From assembly GCA_963758365.1 (NCBI GenBank), contig CAVWVB010000001.1, positions 1,860,001-1,924,000 on the forward strand: a stretch of 64,000 bases of DNA, read 5' to 3'. Each line of letters starts with the position of its first letter. Positions within the stretch are counted from its first letter, which is position 1. The notes beneath the pieces were generated by a model. That model ran no database searches. It saw only the letters and a program-made list of their open reading frames with translations, and was not told the origin of the DNA. The position numbers and the translations under genes are program-made. The DNA comes from Dokdonella_A sp963758365. GTDB taxonomy: Bacteria > Pseudomonadota > Gammaproteobacteria > Xanthomonadales > Rhodanobacteraceae. Below are positions 1 through 9,362 of the stretch, piece by piece.

Positions 1-2097
1 CGCGCCGACCTCCTCGTCGACCGCCTTCATCGACAGGCGAATGCGACCCTGCTTGTCCACCTCGAGCACCTTGACCTTGACGATGTCGCCTTCCTTGAGC
101 TTGTCGGAAACCTTCTCGACGCGCTCGGACGAGATCTGCGACACGTGCACGAGACCGTCCTTGCCCGGCATGATGGTCACGAACGCTCCAAAGTCCATCA
201 GCTTGGCGACCTTGCCTTCGTAGATCCGTCCCGGCTCGACATCGGACGTGATCTGCTCGATGCGCTTCTTCGCGGCATCGCCGGCCTCGCGATTCACCGA
301 CGCGATGATCACGGTGCCGTCGTCGTTGATGTCGATGGTGGCGCCGGTTTCCTCGGTGATCGAGCGGATGGTCGTGCCGCCCTTGCCGATGACCTCGCGG
401 ATCTTGTCCGGATGGATCTTCATCGTGATCAGGCGCGGCGCGAACTCGCTCATTTCGGTACGCGAAGTCGTGATCACCTTGTTCATCTCGCCGAGGATAT
501 GCAGGCGTCCACGCTTGGCCTGCTCCAGCGCCGAGCGCATGATTTCCTCGGTGATGCCGTCGATCTTGATGTCCATCTGCAGCGCGGAGATGCCGCCTTC
601 GGTACCCGCGACCTTGAAATCCATGTCGCCCAGATGGTCCTCGTCGCCGAGGATGTCGGAGAGCACCACGAAGTCGCCGCCCTCCTTGACCAGCCCCATC
701 GCGATACCCGCGACCGGTGCCTTGAGCGGCACGCCCGCGTCCATCATCGCAAGCGACGATCCGCACACCGATGCCATCGACGATGAACCGTTCGATTCGG
801 TGATTTCGGAGACCACCCGCAGTACATACGGAAACGACTCGATGCTCGGCTTGACCGCCTGCACGCCGCGCTTGGCGAGGCGGCCATGGCCGATCTCGCG
901 GCGCTTCGGGCCGATCATGCGGCCGGTTTCGCCGACGGAGAACGGCGGAAAGTTGTAATGGAACAGGAACGTGTCCTTCGACTCGCCTTCGGGCGCATCG
1001 ATGAGCTGCGCATCGCGCGTCGTACCCAGCGTGACCGTGACCAGAGCCTGCGTCTCGCCGCGCGTGAACAGCGCCGATCCGTGCGTACGCGGGAGCACGC
1101 CGACGCGCACCGTGATCGGCCGCACGTCGTCGAGCTGACGGCCGTCGATGCGCACCTTCGACTTCAGCACGCCTTCACGCAGCGTGCGGTACTCGATGTC
1201 GCCGAAAGCCGCGCCGATCTCGGCGTCGGTCCAGTCCGCGGCGGCGGCCTTCTCGGCGATCGCGGTCCTGACTTCAGCCTTCAGCGCCGACATCGCATCG
1301 CGTCGCGCAAGCTTGTCGCGAATCTGGAACACGTCGGCCATGCGGCCGCCGATCGCGGCCTCGATCACGCTGAACAGCGCATCGTCGCGTACCGGCGCCT
1401 CCCAGTTGAATGTCTTGCGACCGGCTTCGGCCACGAATTCATTGATCGCGGCGATCGCTTTCTGCATCTCGCGATGGCCGAACGTGACCGCGCCGAGCAT
1501 CACGTCCTCACTCAGCAGTTGCGCCTCGGACTCGACCATCAGCACCGCATTCGCGGTACCGGCGACCACGAGGTTCAGCTCGGAGCCCGCGAGTTCCGGG
1601 TTGCTTGGATTGAGCAGGTACTTGCCGTCCGCATAGCCCACGCGCGCGGCACCGATCGGCCCCTTGAACGGAATGCCGGCCAGGGTCAATGCCGCGGACG
1701 CGCCGAGCAGGGCGAGGATGTCGCCGTCGATCTCCGGATTCATCGAAACGACCGTGGCGATGACCTGCACTTCGTTCTTGAATTCCTCGGGGAACAGCGG
1801 ACGCACCGGCCGGTCGATCAGGCGCGACGTCAGCGTCTCCTTCTCGGTCGGCCGACCCTCGCGCTTGAAGAAACCGCCGGGGATGCGTCCGGCCGAGTAG
1901 AACTTTTCCTGATAATCGACAGTGAGCGGGAAGAAGTCCTGCCCTTCGCGCGCCTTGGAGGCCGCGACCGCGGTGACCAGGACGACGGTACCGGCCATGC
2001 TGACAAGAACCGCACCACCCGCCTGGCGGGCGATTTCACCGGTCTCCAGCGTGACCTGGTGGTTCCCGTACTGGAATGACTTGCTGACTTTCGCCAC
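1..2097 (-). CDS. pnp: polynucleotide phosphorylase, C-terminus cut by window edge
   Basis: PNPase is the phosphorolytic 3'-5' exoribonuclease that trims and decays mRNA in the cytoplasm. The frame holds 699 residues and is still open at base 1, so only the last few residues of a roughly 700-710 residue family are missing. Two RNase PH cores fill the first ~550 residues. A KH domain follows at about 553-615, with the loop IGKGGTTIRS, then an S1 domain at about 625-695 (GKVAKLMDFGAFV). The start is a GTG at 2097-2095; the chain then reads MAKVSKSFQYG, which matches the family N-terminus, and no ATG lies closer. The gene is last in the rimP-to-pnp operon, 242 bases after rpsO. That gap carries repeats which could act in processing or autoregulation, as rpsO-pnp spacers do in enterics (inference). 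Confidence 0.97.
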   Translation of the reverse strand, partial: MAKVSKSFQYGNHQVTLETGEIARQAGGAVLVSMAGTVVLVTAVAASKAREGQDFFPLTVDYQEKFYSAGRIPGGFFKREGRPTEKETLTSRLIDRPVRPLFPEEFKNEVQVIATVVSMNPEIDGDILALLGASAALTLAGIPFKGPIGAARVGYADGKYLLNPSNPELAGSELNLVVAGTANAVLMVESEAQLLSEDVMLGAVTFGHREMQKAIAAINEFVAEAGRKTFNWEAPVRDDALFSVIEAAIGGRMADVFQIRDKLARRDAMSALKAEVRTAIAEKAAAADWTDAEIGAAFGDIEYRTLREGVLKSKVRIDGRQLDDVRPITVRVGVLPRTHGSALFTRGETQALVTVTLGTTRDAQLIDAPEGESKDTFLFHYNFPPFSVGETGRMIGPKRREIGHGRLAKRGVQAVKPSIESFPYVLRVVSEITESNGSSSMASVCGSSLAMMDAGVPLKAPVAGIAMGLVKEGGDFVVLSDILGDEDHLGDMDFKVAGTEGGISALQMDIKIDGITEEIMRSALEQAKRGRLHILGEMNKVITTSRTEMSEFAPRLITMKIHPDKIREVIGKGGTTIRSITEETGATIDINDDGTVIIASVNREAGDAAKKRIEQITSDVEPGRIYEGKVAKLMDFGAFVTIMPGKDGLVHVSQISSERVEKVSDKLKEGDIVKVKVLEVDKQGRIRLSMKAVDEEVGA

Positions 2098-2126
2098 GGA
2101 GTAGGTTTCCTATTTGAGTAGGACGA

Positions 2127-2279
2127 CCGGGCACGGCCGCCTCGTGATTCTCGCGTTCGGGATTGAATGCGAAGGCCGGCTCAAGATGCGCCCGGCAGGG
2201 CCGCTTCATGATTCCCGGCGTCCAGAATGAACGCAAACAGCCGGGCCGCCTCGTGATTATCGCGCTCAGGGATGCATGC
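2127..2279. repeat. three degenerate direct repeats in the rpsO-pnp spacer
   Basis: Three copies of a roughly 40-44 base unit lie head to tail at 2127-2170, 2191-2234 and 2241-2279. Each contains a core close to GGCCGCCTCGTGATT followed by a stretch ending in GAATGC, GAACGC or GCATGC. The copies are imperfect. They fill most of the gap between rpsO and pnp, so they are transcribed in the operon mRNA. No ORF of note spans them. Confidence 0.7.
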
Positions 2280-2339
2280 AGAGACAGATTGCCGGCGTTC
2301 TTGCATGGATCGCACGAGAACGCCGTTCAGGTATGCCGC

Positions 2340-2609
2340 TTATCGGCGCAGACCGAGACGTTCGATCAGCGACTTGTAACGATCGCTGTCCTTGTTCTTC
2401 AGATAGCCGAGAAGCCGGCGACGCTGGTTGACCATCTTCAGCAGGCCACGACGCGAATGATGGTCCTTGCCGTGATCGGCAAAGTGCTTGCTGAGGTGAT
2501 CGATACGGGCCGACAGCAACGCGACCTGGACTTCGGGCGAACCGGTGTCGTTCGCGACGCGGCCATAGTCGGCGATGATCTTGGTGGTTTGTTCGGTGGA
2601 GAGCGACAT
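2340..2609 (-). CDS. rpsO: 30S ribosomal protein S15
   Basis: S15 is a primary 16S rRNA-binding protein of the small-subunit central domain. The 89-residue chain has the normal family length, starts MSLSTEQTTKIIADYG and ends in the classical LIERLGLRR. Internal signatures TGSPEVQVALL and HFADHGKDHHSRRGLL are intact. The ATG at 2609-2607 is preceded by AAGGGATTCACAGAG. The reading frame continues open upstream for more than 250 codons, but that extension has no S15 character and crosses into truB, so it was discarded. A separate promoter and a structured leader precede the gene, consistent with the autoregulation known for S15 (inference here). Confidence 0.98.
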   Translation of the reverse strand: MSLSTEQTTKIIADYGRVANDTGSPEVQVALLSARIDHLSKHFADHGKDHHSRRGLLKMVNQRRRLLGYLKNKDSDRYKSLIERLGLRR

Positions 2610-2639
2610 CTCTGTGAATCCCTTGAAGCGAAGGCGAGA

Positions 2640-2745
2640 CTTGCGAACGGACACGCGTTGGCAGCGGCGGGACGCGGGAGAACCGGCCTCGACGCAAGCG
2701 GCGACCCGGATCGTCGGCCGCATGCTGCGCATGTCCGTTCGCAAG
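2640..2745 (-). promoter_or_regulatory. rpsO leader with perfect 14-bp inverted repeat
   Basis: CTTGCGAACGGACA at 2640-2653 and TGTCCGTTCGCAAG at 2732-2745 are exact reverse complements separated by 78 bases. In the rpsO transcript this would form a long stem closing a GC-rich domain about 30 bases ahead of the rpsO start codon. It sits between the proposed promoter and the gene, so it is a leader RNA structure and not a terminator (there is no U-tract). Possible roles are RNase III processing or binding of S15; neither is shown by the sequence. Confidence 0.6.
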
Positions 2746-2784
2746 CCTCGCGGGTGGACAGACGTGGGGTGGAGTGAACGCGCT

Positions 2785-2814
2785 ATTTTAGCGGGCCGAA
2801 CCATGCCGGAACAA
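2785..2814 (-). promoter_or_regulatory. putative sigma-70 promoter for rpsO-pnp
   Basis: On the minus strand TTGTTC (2814-2809) and TAAAAT (2790-2785) are separated by 18 bases. The -10 box is 5/6 of consensus and lies just after the truB stop codon region, giving a leader of about 165 bases that contains the 14-bp inverted repeat. The AT-rich -10 stands out in very GC-rich surroundings. Confidence 0.5.
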
Positions 2815-2839
2815 GCACTTGAGCGATCCCGGCCGGAAA

Positions 2840-3772
2840 TCAGCGCGGATTGAAGCCGCGCCGCGGATGCAGGCGCCCGCTCGCGTCGGACTCGGCCAGC
2901 GCTACCACGTTGCCGGCGTGGTCCATCGCGACACAGGGTCCGCTCACCCCGGCTGCCGCATGTTCCACGACCTGGCCATGGCGCAGCCGATCGGCGCTCG
3001 CGGCGTCGACGCGGACCTGCGGATAACCTGCAAGACCGGCTTCCAGCGGCAGCAGGCAGGCATCGAGCGCCGCCGGATCGCGCTCGGCAAGCGCTGCAAG
3101 GTCGCCGAACGGATACATGGCCGGCTCGGTGAATGGATCGACCCAGAGCCGGCGCAGGGCTGTCACGTGAGCGCCGCATCCGAGGCGTTCGCCGAGATCG
3201 CGGACCAGGCTGCGTACGTACGTTCCCGACCCGCATTCGATCTGCACGCACAAGCGGTCGGCGCGGCGCGATTCCAGTTCGAAACGCGAAACCTCGACCT
3301 CCCGTGGCGGCGCCTCGACCGCCTCGCCACGACGCACGCGCCGATACAGCGGCTCGCCACCCTGCTTGAGTGCGGAGTAGACCGGAGGCACCTGGGTAAT
3401 GCATCCGGTCAGCGCGTCCAGCGCCGCGCGAATGGTCCGTTCATCCAGTTCCGGAACTACCCGCTGTTCGACGATCGCACCTTCCGAGTCATCGGTCGTC
3501 GTGGTGACGCCAAGCCGGCATTCGGCCGCGTACGCCTTGCGTGAACCGAGCAGCAGACCCGCTATCTTGGTCGCCTCGCCGAAGCAGATCGGCAGCAGGC
3601 CGGTTGCGAGCGGATCGAGACTCCCGGTATGCCCCGCCTTGGCCGCGCGAAACAGGTGGCGCGCACGCTGCAGCGCCTGGTTCGAACTCAGTCCGCATGG
3701 CTTGTCGAGCAGGAGGATCCCGGTCAGGCGCCGGAATCCGGGTTTCGAGGATCGGGAATCTGCAGCGCGCAT
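2840..3772 (-). CDS. truB: tRNA pseudouridine(55) synthase
   Basis: TruB converts U55 of the tRNA T-loop to pseudouridine. The 310-residue protein has the expected length. It carries the catalytic motif GHTGSLDPLATGLLP, with the nucleophilic aspartate at about D53, the N-terminal LLLDKPCGLSSNQALQ, and a C-terminal PUA-like end (RHGQVVEHA). It starts at ATG 3772 and has no good Shine-Dalgarno sequence, so translation may depend on the upstream gene rbfA, 114 bases away. The order rbfA-truB-rpsO is the standard proteobacterial order. Confidence 0.97.
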   Translation of the reverse strand: MRAADSRSSKPGFRRLTGILLLDKPCGLSSNQALQRARHLFRAAKAGHTGSLDPLATGLLPICFGEATKIAGLLLGSRKAYAAECRLGVTTTTDDSEGAIVEQRVVPELDERTIRAALDALTGCITQVPPVYSALKQGGEPLYRRVRRGEAVEAPPREVEVSRFELESRRADRLCVQIECGSGTYVRSLVRDLGERLGCGAHVTALRRLWVDPFTEPAMYPFGDLAALAERDPAALDACLLPLEAGLAGYPQVRVDAASADRLRHGQVVEHAAAGVSGPCVAMDHAGNVVALAESDASGRLHPRRGFNPR

Positions 3773-3886
3773 GGAGGCCGGATCGGGAAGGGATGCGAAC
3801 GGTCACGCACGGCGCGCGCCGTGCCGCCTACGGTGCGGCGTGACCGCGACTGCACGTGCAGCGGGTCCGCGCGCGTCGGCGATTCC

Positions 3887-4255
3887 CTATTCCGTGGTCG
3901 GGTTCCCCGTTTCCGGTGCCTGTCGCAGCAGCGATTCGATGCGCTCGCCGGTATCGACCGAGTCGTCGTACCGGAAGCGCAGCTCGGGCACGCGGCGCAG
4001 CTTCATCGTGCGCGACAGCGCGCGGCGGAAATCCTTGGCCAGTCCGTTCAACGCATGCAGCGCTTGCGGTGCCTGGTCTCCGACCAGCGCGGTGACATAG
4101 ACCGTCGCCGTGTCGAGATCCCTGGTGACCTCGACGTCGGACACGCTGACCGACGGCAGTGCGTGATCGCGCACCGCTGCGTGCACGAGTACCGCGATCT
4201 CGCGGCGAAGTTCCGCGGAGACCCGGTCGGATCGATTGAACGATTTGGCGGGCAT
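3887..4255 (-). CDS. rbfA: 30S ribosome-binding factor A
   Basis: RbfA is a cold-shock maturation factor that binds the free 30S subunit near the 5' end of 16S rRNA. The 122-residue product has the family's start (SDRVSAELRREIAVLV) and the KH-like core with SVSDVEVTRDLDTATVYVT and the late LRFRYDDS. The start is ATG 4255. The 139-base gap to infB upstream holds no recognisable gene. Confidence 0.96.
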   Translation of the reverse strand: MPAKSFNRSDRVSAELRREIAVLVHAAVRDHALPSVSVSDVEVTRDLDTATVYVTALVGDQAPQALHALNGLAKDFRRALSRTMKLRRVPELRFRYDDSVDTGERIESLLRQAPETGNPTTE

Positions 4256-4394
4256 TGCAGGTGCCGTGATTCGTGATTCGTGGATGGAAATGGGATCGGA
4301 TTCGCAGCGGAGTCGAGTTGGCCAGGCGCCTCAAGAGATGCTTGCCCGGTTCGCGGCTTGCAGCCCGCCGATTCCCGGTTCCCGATTCTCCGCG

Positions 4395-7031
4395 CTACAG
4401 CGTGCGCGCGACCTCGATGCGCTCGAAGCACTCGATCTGGTCGCCGGGCTTGACGTCGTTGTACTGCTTGACGCCGATACCGCACTCGGTGCCGTTGCGG
4501 ACTTCGTCGACGTTCTCCTTGAAGCGCCGCAGCGATTCGAGTTCGCCCTGGTAGATCACCGTGTTGTCGCGCAGGACGCGAATCGGCTTGTTGCGCTTGA
4601 CCGATCCCTCGATGACCATGCAGCCGGCGACCGCGCCGAACTTGGACGAGCGGAACACATCGCGGACTTCGGCCAGACCGATGATCTCCTCGCGAATCTC
4701 GTTGCCGAGCAGACCTGTCGCTACCTGTTTTACCTGATCGATCACGTCGTAGATGATCGAGAAATAGCGCAGATCCAGACCGCCGGTCTCGATGATGCGA
4801 CGCGCCGATGCGTCGGCGCGCACGTTGAAACCGATGATCACGGCTTTCGACGCTGCAGCCAGAGTCGCATCCGACTCGGTGATACCGCCGACGCCGGATG
4901 CGATCACGTTGACCCTGATCGCATCGGTCGTGATCGCGGTCAATGCCTCGCGCAGCGCCTCCGCCGAACCCTGGACATCGGCCTTGACGACGATGTTCAG
5001 CGCAAGCTGGCCCTCGCCCTTGTCCATCTGCGCCATGATGTCTTCCATGCGGTTGCCGGCCTGCTTGACCAGTCGCGTCTCGCGACGCTTCTGCTGGCGC
5101 TGCGAGGCGACTTCCTTGGCCAGCCGTTCGTCCGCAACGGCGACGAAATCATCGCCCGCCTCGGGCACGCCGGAAAGGCCGAGCACCTGCACCGGAATCG
5201 ACGGACCGGCCGATTCGACCTGACGCCCCGCTTCGTCGAACAGTGCGCGAACGCGCCCGTACTCGACGCCGCAAACGAGAAAATCACCCTTCTTGAGCAG
5301 ACCCTGCTGAACCAGAACGGTGGCCACCGGACCACGGCCCTTGTCGAGACTGGACTCGATGACCGCACCGCTCGCACTGCCATCGGGCACCGCGGTCAGA
5401 TCCATGACTTCGGCCTGCACGAGGATCGCGTCGAGCAGATTGTCGACGCCATCGCCGGTCTTTGCCGACACCGGCACGAACTGCACGTCACCGCCCCATT
5501 CCTCGGGCACGACCTCATGCTGTACCAGCCCCTGCTTGACCGAATCCGGGTTCGCCTCGGGCTTGTCCATCTTGTTCATCGCGACGATCAGCGGCACCTT
5601 GGCGGCACGCGCATGCTGGATCGCCTCGACGGTCTGCGGCATCACGCCGTCATCGGCCGCAACCACGAGCACGACGATATCGGTCGACTGCGCGCCACGC
5701 GCGCGCATCGACGAGAATGCGGCGTGGCCTGGCGTGTCGAGGAACGTGACGACGCCCTTGTCGGTCTCGACGTGATAGGCGCCGATATGCTGGGTGATGC
5801 CGCCCGCCTCGCCGGCCGCGACCTTGGCGCGGCGAATGTAGTCGAGCAGCGAAGTCTTGCCGTGATCGACATGCCCCATGATCGTGACCACGGGCGGACG
5901 CGGCGCCTGATCGCGCTCGGCGCCTTTCTGCGCGAGCAACGTCGTCTCCGCACTCGTGTCTTCCTCGGCGACGACGCGGTGGCCGAGTTCTTCGGCGACG
6001 AGCACGGCCGTATCGTGGTCGATCGCCTGGTTGATCGTGACCATCACACCCATCTTGAAAAGCGCCTTGACCACGTCGACGCCCTTGATCGCGAGTTTCT
6101 GGGCAAGATCGGCGACCGTGATCGACTCGCCGACGGCGATCTCGCGTACGACCGGCGCGGTCGGCCTGGAGAACCCGTGAGCGACGCCCGAGCGCGCCTG
6201 CTCGACCTGGCGCGCCTTCGGCCGCTTGCGCCCGGTACGACGCGCCGCCGCCTCACGCGAGAGGTGCAGCTCGTTGCCGAAGTAGCGGGTGACCGCAGGT
6301 TCGTCCGGAACCGTGTCGTCGCGCATCCGGTGCGACCCGTGCTTTGCCTTGTGCCGGTGCTGGCCATCGGCGACCGGCGCTCCCGACTCGCGCACGCGCT
6401 CCGGACGCGCGCGCTCCGCTTCACGCGGCGGCGGCAAGACCGCATCGGGCGCGAGTCCGGCCTCGCCGGGCAGCGTGGCCTCGGCCAGGGCCCGGGCTTC
6501 CTCGTCTGCCTTGCGGCGCGCTTCCGCCTCCGCAGCCGCGCGGCGCGCCTCTTCGGCGGCGCGCATCTTCGCGTCTTCTTCCTGGCGCCGGCGTTCGGCC
6601 TCGGCGCGCGACTGCTCCTCGGCCTCGCGTTTGGCCTGTGACTCACCAAGCTTGCGAATCGCCTCTTCGCGCTCGACATCGATCTGCGCGCCCTCGTCGA
6701 CCGCGCTGCGCTTGACGTACGTGCGTTTCTGACGAACTTCGACATTCACGGTCTTTGCGGAAGCGCCACGCTGGCCGGGAACCACGGTGATCTCGCTGAC
6801 CGTGCGCCGCTTGAGCGTGATCTGGCGTGGCGATGACGAGCCCGCGACCGTGGACTCCTCCTTCTTTCCATGCGTACGGCGCAGGAACCCGAGCAGCTTC
6901 ACCTTTTCGGTGCTGCTGATGACCTGCTCCGGATCCGAGAACTTCATGCCCGCTTCGCCGAGCTGCCCGAGCAGCTTGTCGACGGGCGTACCCAGGACCT
7001 TGGCCAGTTGCTTGATCGTGACGTCCGACAT
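4395..7031 (-). CDS. infB: translation initiation factor IF-2
   Basis: IF-2 is the GTPase that places initiator tRNA on the 30S subunit. The 878-residue form begins at ATG 7031 with MSDVTIKQLAKVLGTPVDKL, the typical first IF2_N repeat; GGAG lies 10 bases upstream. A longer in-frame ATG at 7112 would add 27 residues with no family likeness. A charged, Ala/Glu/Arg-rich linker occupies about 130-230. A second IF2_N block precedes the G domain, which starts near residue 380 with GHVDHGKTS (G1), DTPGH (G3) and NKMD (G4). Domains II-IV complete the usual length. It sits between nusA and rbfA as in most gammaproteobacteria. Confidence 0.98.
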   Translation of the reverse strand: MSDVTIKQLAKVLGTPVDKLLGQLGEAGMKFSDPEQVISSTEKVKLLGFLRRTHGKKEESTVAGSSSPRQITLKRRTVSEITVVPGQRGASAKTVNVEVRQKRTYVKRSAVDEGAQIDVEREEAIRKLGESQAKREAEEQSRAEAERRRQEEDAKMRAAEEARRAAAEAEARRKADEEARALAEATLPGEAGLAPDAVLPPPREAERARPERVRESGAPVADGQHRHKAKHGSHRMRDDTVPDEPAVTRYFGNELHLSREAAARRTGRKRPKARQVEQARSGVAHGFSRPTAPVVREIAVGESITVADLAQKLAIKGVDVVKALFKMGVMVTINQAIDHDTAVLVAEELGHRVVAEEDTSAETTLLAQKGAERDQAPRPPVVTIMGHVDHGKTSLLDYIRRAKVAAGEAGGITQHIGAYHVETDKGVVTFLDTPGHAAFSSMRARGAQSTDIVVLVVAADDGVMPQTVEAIQHARAAKVPLIVAMNKMDKPEANPDSVKQGLVQHEVVPEEWGGDVQFVPVSAKTGDGVDNLLDAILVQAEVMDLTAVPDGSASGAVIESSLDKGRGPVATVLVQQGLLKKGDFLVCGVEYGRVRALFDEAGRQVESAGPSIPVQVLGLSGVPEAGDDFVAVADERLAKEVASQRQQKRRETRLVKQAGNRMEDIMAQMDKGEGQLALNIVVKADVQGSAEALREALTAITTDAIRVNVIASGVGGITESDATLAAASKAVIIGFNVRADASARRIIETGGLDLRYFSIIYDVIDQVKQVATGLLGNEIREEIIGLAEVRDVFRSSKFGAVAGCMVIEGSVKRNKPIRVLRDNTVIYQGELESLRRFKENVDEVRNGTECGIGVKQYNDVKPGDQIECFERIEVARTL

Positions 7032-7156
7032 CGATTTCGTACTCCGTGGCCCGTGCAACCCCGCTCCAAACGACTTCGCACAAGCAGTGGTTCCGGAAAT
7101 CCGCGCGTTCATGCATCGCGCGACCCATCCACTCTGCCCCGCAGGGTCGTGATCCG

Positions 7157-8650
7157 CTATGCCACCGCGCTTTCGCGAGCGGCCATGATCAGGCTTGCGG
7201 CCTGATCCTCGTCAATTCCATCGATACCGAGCTCCATGAACTCGTCAGTAGCGAGGTCGGCAAGGTTCTCTCGCGTGACGATTCCATGAGAGGCAAGCTC
7301 GAACGCGAGGCTTTCCTCCATGCCTTCCACGCCGAGCAGATCCTGCGCAGGCTGGTTCTCGTCGATGACCTCCTCGACCGCCAGCGCATCGGTGAGCAGC
7401 GCATCGCGTGCGCGCGCCCGCAGTTCCTCGACGATATCCTCGTCGAAGCCCTCGATGCCCAGCAGTTCCGCGGTCGGCACGTAGGCGATCTCCTCGACCG
7501 TCGAAAAACCTTCCTGGACCAGTATCTGCGCGATTTCGCTGTCGACCTCGAGCTTGGCGATGAACAGATCCCGTGCGGCTTCCTGTTCGGATTCGCTCTT
7601 CTCGCGTACCTGGTCGGCGGTCATCACGTTGAGCTGCCAGCCGCTGAGCTTGCTCGCAAGCCGCACGTTCTGGCCGCCGCGACCGATCGCCTGGGACAGC
7701 TTGTCCTCGGCGACCGCGATGTCCATCGAATGCTTCTCCTCGTCGACGATGATCGACTGGACTTCGGCCGGTGCCATCGCGTTGATAACGAACTGGGCCG
7801 GATTCTCGTTCCACAGGATGATGTCGATGCGCTCGCCATTGAGCTCGTTGGACACCGCCTGCACGCGCGAGCCGCGCATGCCGATGCAGGCGCCGATCGG
7901 GTCGGTGCGGTGGTCGTGCGCGAGCACGGCGATTTTCGCGCGATCGCCGGGATCACGCGCACAACCCTTGATCTCGACCAGGCCCTGACCGACTTCCGGC
8001 ACTTCGAGTTTGAACAGTTCCATCATCAATTCGGGAGCGGTCCGCGAGACGAACAGCTGCGGTCCACGCAATTCCGAACGCACCTCGTACAGGTAACCAC
8101 GCAGACGATCGCCTGCCCGCACCGCTTCGCGCGGAATCGCGCGATCGCGCGCGACGAAAGCTTCCGCGTTACCGCCGAGGTCGAGGAATACGCTGCCGCG
8201 CTCGACGCGCTTGACGATTCCGGTGATCAGCTCGCCGACCCGGTCCTTGTAGGCATCGACGACCTGCGCACGCTCGGCCTCGCGCACCCTCTGAACGATG
8301 ACCTGCTTGGCCGCCTGCGCCGAAATGCGCCCGAAATCCGGGTTTTCGATCGGCTGTTCGACGAAGCCGCCGACTTCGGTTCCGGGGGCCTCGTCCATGG
8401 CATCCATGAGGCGGATCTGACGGTCCGGCGACTCCATGACGACATCATCGGCGACGACTTCCCAGCGCCGGAACGTCTCGTAGTCCCCGGTGTCGCGGTC
8501 GATCGACACTCGCACCGCGACGTCTTCCTCCGCGTAGCGCTTCTTCGCGGCCGACGCGAGCGCAGCCTCCATCGCCTCGAAAATGACGTCCTTCGGGACG
8601 CCCTTCTCGTTGGCGACCACATCGACGACCAACAGCAACTCTTTGCTCAT
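7157..8650 (-). CDS. nusA: transcription termination/antitermination factor NusA
   Basis: NusA binds RNA polymerase and RNA to modulate pausing, termination and antitermination. The 497-residue product starts at ATG 8650 with MSKELLLVVDVVANEKGVPK, the family N-terminus. An in-frame upstream extension to 8722 was rejected for lack of similarity. Order: N-terminal polymerase-binding domain, S1 (GSVFLDLGGNAEAFV, about 137-200), two KH domains (GMRGSRVQAV; GRGGQNVRLA), and two acidic C-terminal repeats with ELLGIEGFDEDI and DLLGVEGMEESL. Full-length C-terminal repeats are typical of gammaproteobacteria. NusA often controls its own operon through terminators ahead of rimP, and two such terminators are present here. 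Confidence 0.98.
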   Translation of the reverse strand: MSKELLLVVDVVANEKGVPKDVIFEAMEAALASAAKKRYAEEDVAVRVSIDRDTGDYETFRRWEVVADDVVMESPDRQIRLMDAMDEAPGTEVGGFVEQPIENPDFGRISAQAAKQVIVQRVREAERAQVVDAYKDRVGELITGIVKRVERGSVFLDLGGNAEAFVARDRAIPREAVRAGDRLRGYLYEVRSELRGPQLFVSRTAPELMMELFKLEVPEVGQGLVEIKGCARDPGDRAKIAVLAHDHRTDPIGACIGMRGSRVQAVSNELNGERIDIILWNENPAQFVINAMAPAEVQSIIVDEEKHSMDIAVAEDKLSQAIGRGGQNVRLASKLSGWQLNVMTADQVREKSESEQEAARDLFIAKLEVDSEIAQILVQEGFSTVEEIAYVPTAELLGIEGFDEDIVEELRARARDALLTDALAVEEVIDENQPAQDLLGVEGMEESLAFELASHGIVTRENLADLATDEFMELGIDGIDEDQAASLIMAARESAVA

Positions 8651-8747
8651 GTTCCAGCGCTCCTTCACGACCGCCGATTGCGGCCGGAATGACTCCGATG
8701 ATTCGTACAGCCGGCCACCCATTGTTCGGTGATCGGCATTCCCTGGT

Positions 8748-9311
8748 TCAACTCGACGATCCGCGATGTCGTCGCGTTCCCTTTACTGCCTGTCCATGCC
8801 GCCGGGGCGGTCGCTCGCTGCCGGCAGGCTCCGCTCGCTTCGCCGCGAGACCCAGCGCCGCGTAATCCGGGACGAGCCGCGCGCGCGCAATGTTCGCGTG
8901 CACGATCGTGACCAGCGCCCCATCCTGATCGATGGTGATGCGGTCGCCGTCCACCGACCGGATCGGACCCTGAAAGCGCCGACGTCCATCGATCGGCAGA
9001 TCCACGGCGATCCTGACCTGCTCGCCGACGAAGCGTGAAAAATGCTCCGGCGTGAACAGCGGCCGCTCCAGACCCGGCGACGACACCTCCAGGGTGTAGC
9101 GCCCGGCCACCGGATCGTTCACGTCGAGCAGTGCCGAAATTTCCCGGCTCGCGCGCTCGCAATCGTCGATGGTGACGCCACGGCCGGGCTCGTCGATATA
9201 CACGCGCAGCACACTGCCGCCCGCATCCGGGCTGAACTCGATGCCGACGAGCTCGAGGCCCAGGTCGACTATCGCAGGGTCCAGCAGTTCGCTGAGTTCC
9301 TCGTTTGTCAT
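8748..9311 (-). CDS. rimP: ribosome maturation factor RimP
   Basis: RimP assists 30S assembly. The 187-residue protein has the two-domain RimP layout: an N-terminal segment with LELVGIEFSPDAGGSVLRVYID and VEVSSPGLERPL-type signature (here LEVSSPGLERPLF), then an Sm-like C-terminal barrel. The last 25 residues are basic and low-complexity, longer than in many homologues. The start is ATG 9311. It is the first coding gene of the operon after the terminator-bearing leader. Confidence 0.96.
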   Translation of the reverse strand: MTNEELSELLDPAIVDLGLELVGIEFSPDAGGSVLRVYIDEPGRGVTIDDCERASREISALLDVNDPVAGRYTLEVSSPGLERPLFTPEHFSRFVGEQVRIAVDLPIDGRRRFQGPIRSVDGDRITIDQDGALVTIVHANIARARLVPDYAALGLAAKRAEPAGSERPPRRHGQAVKGTRRHRGSSS

Positions 9312-9362
9312 GCGTGTCCGTGCGATCGCTCCTGGTCGATGGCGTGGGCGAACTCCACAAAC

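Noticed and set aside
2610..3404. N-terminal extension of rpsO by 265 codons
   Set aside because: It crosses the rpsO promoter and leader and overlaps truB in another frame; S15 is complete without it.
4236..6641. 801-codon plus-strand frame opposite infB
   Set aside because: Same artefact: composition is a mirror of IF-2 codons and no domain is recognisable.
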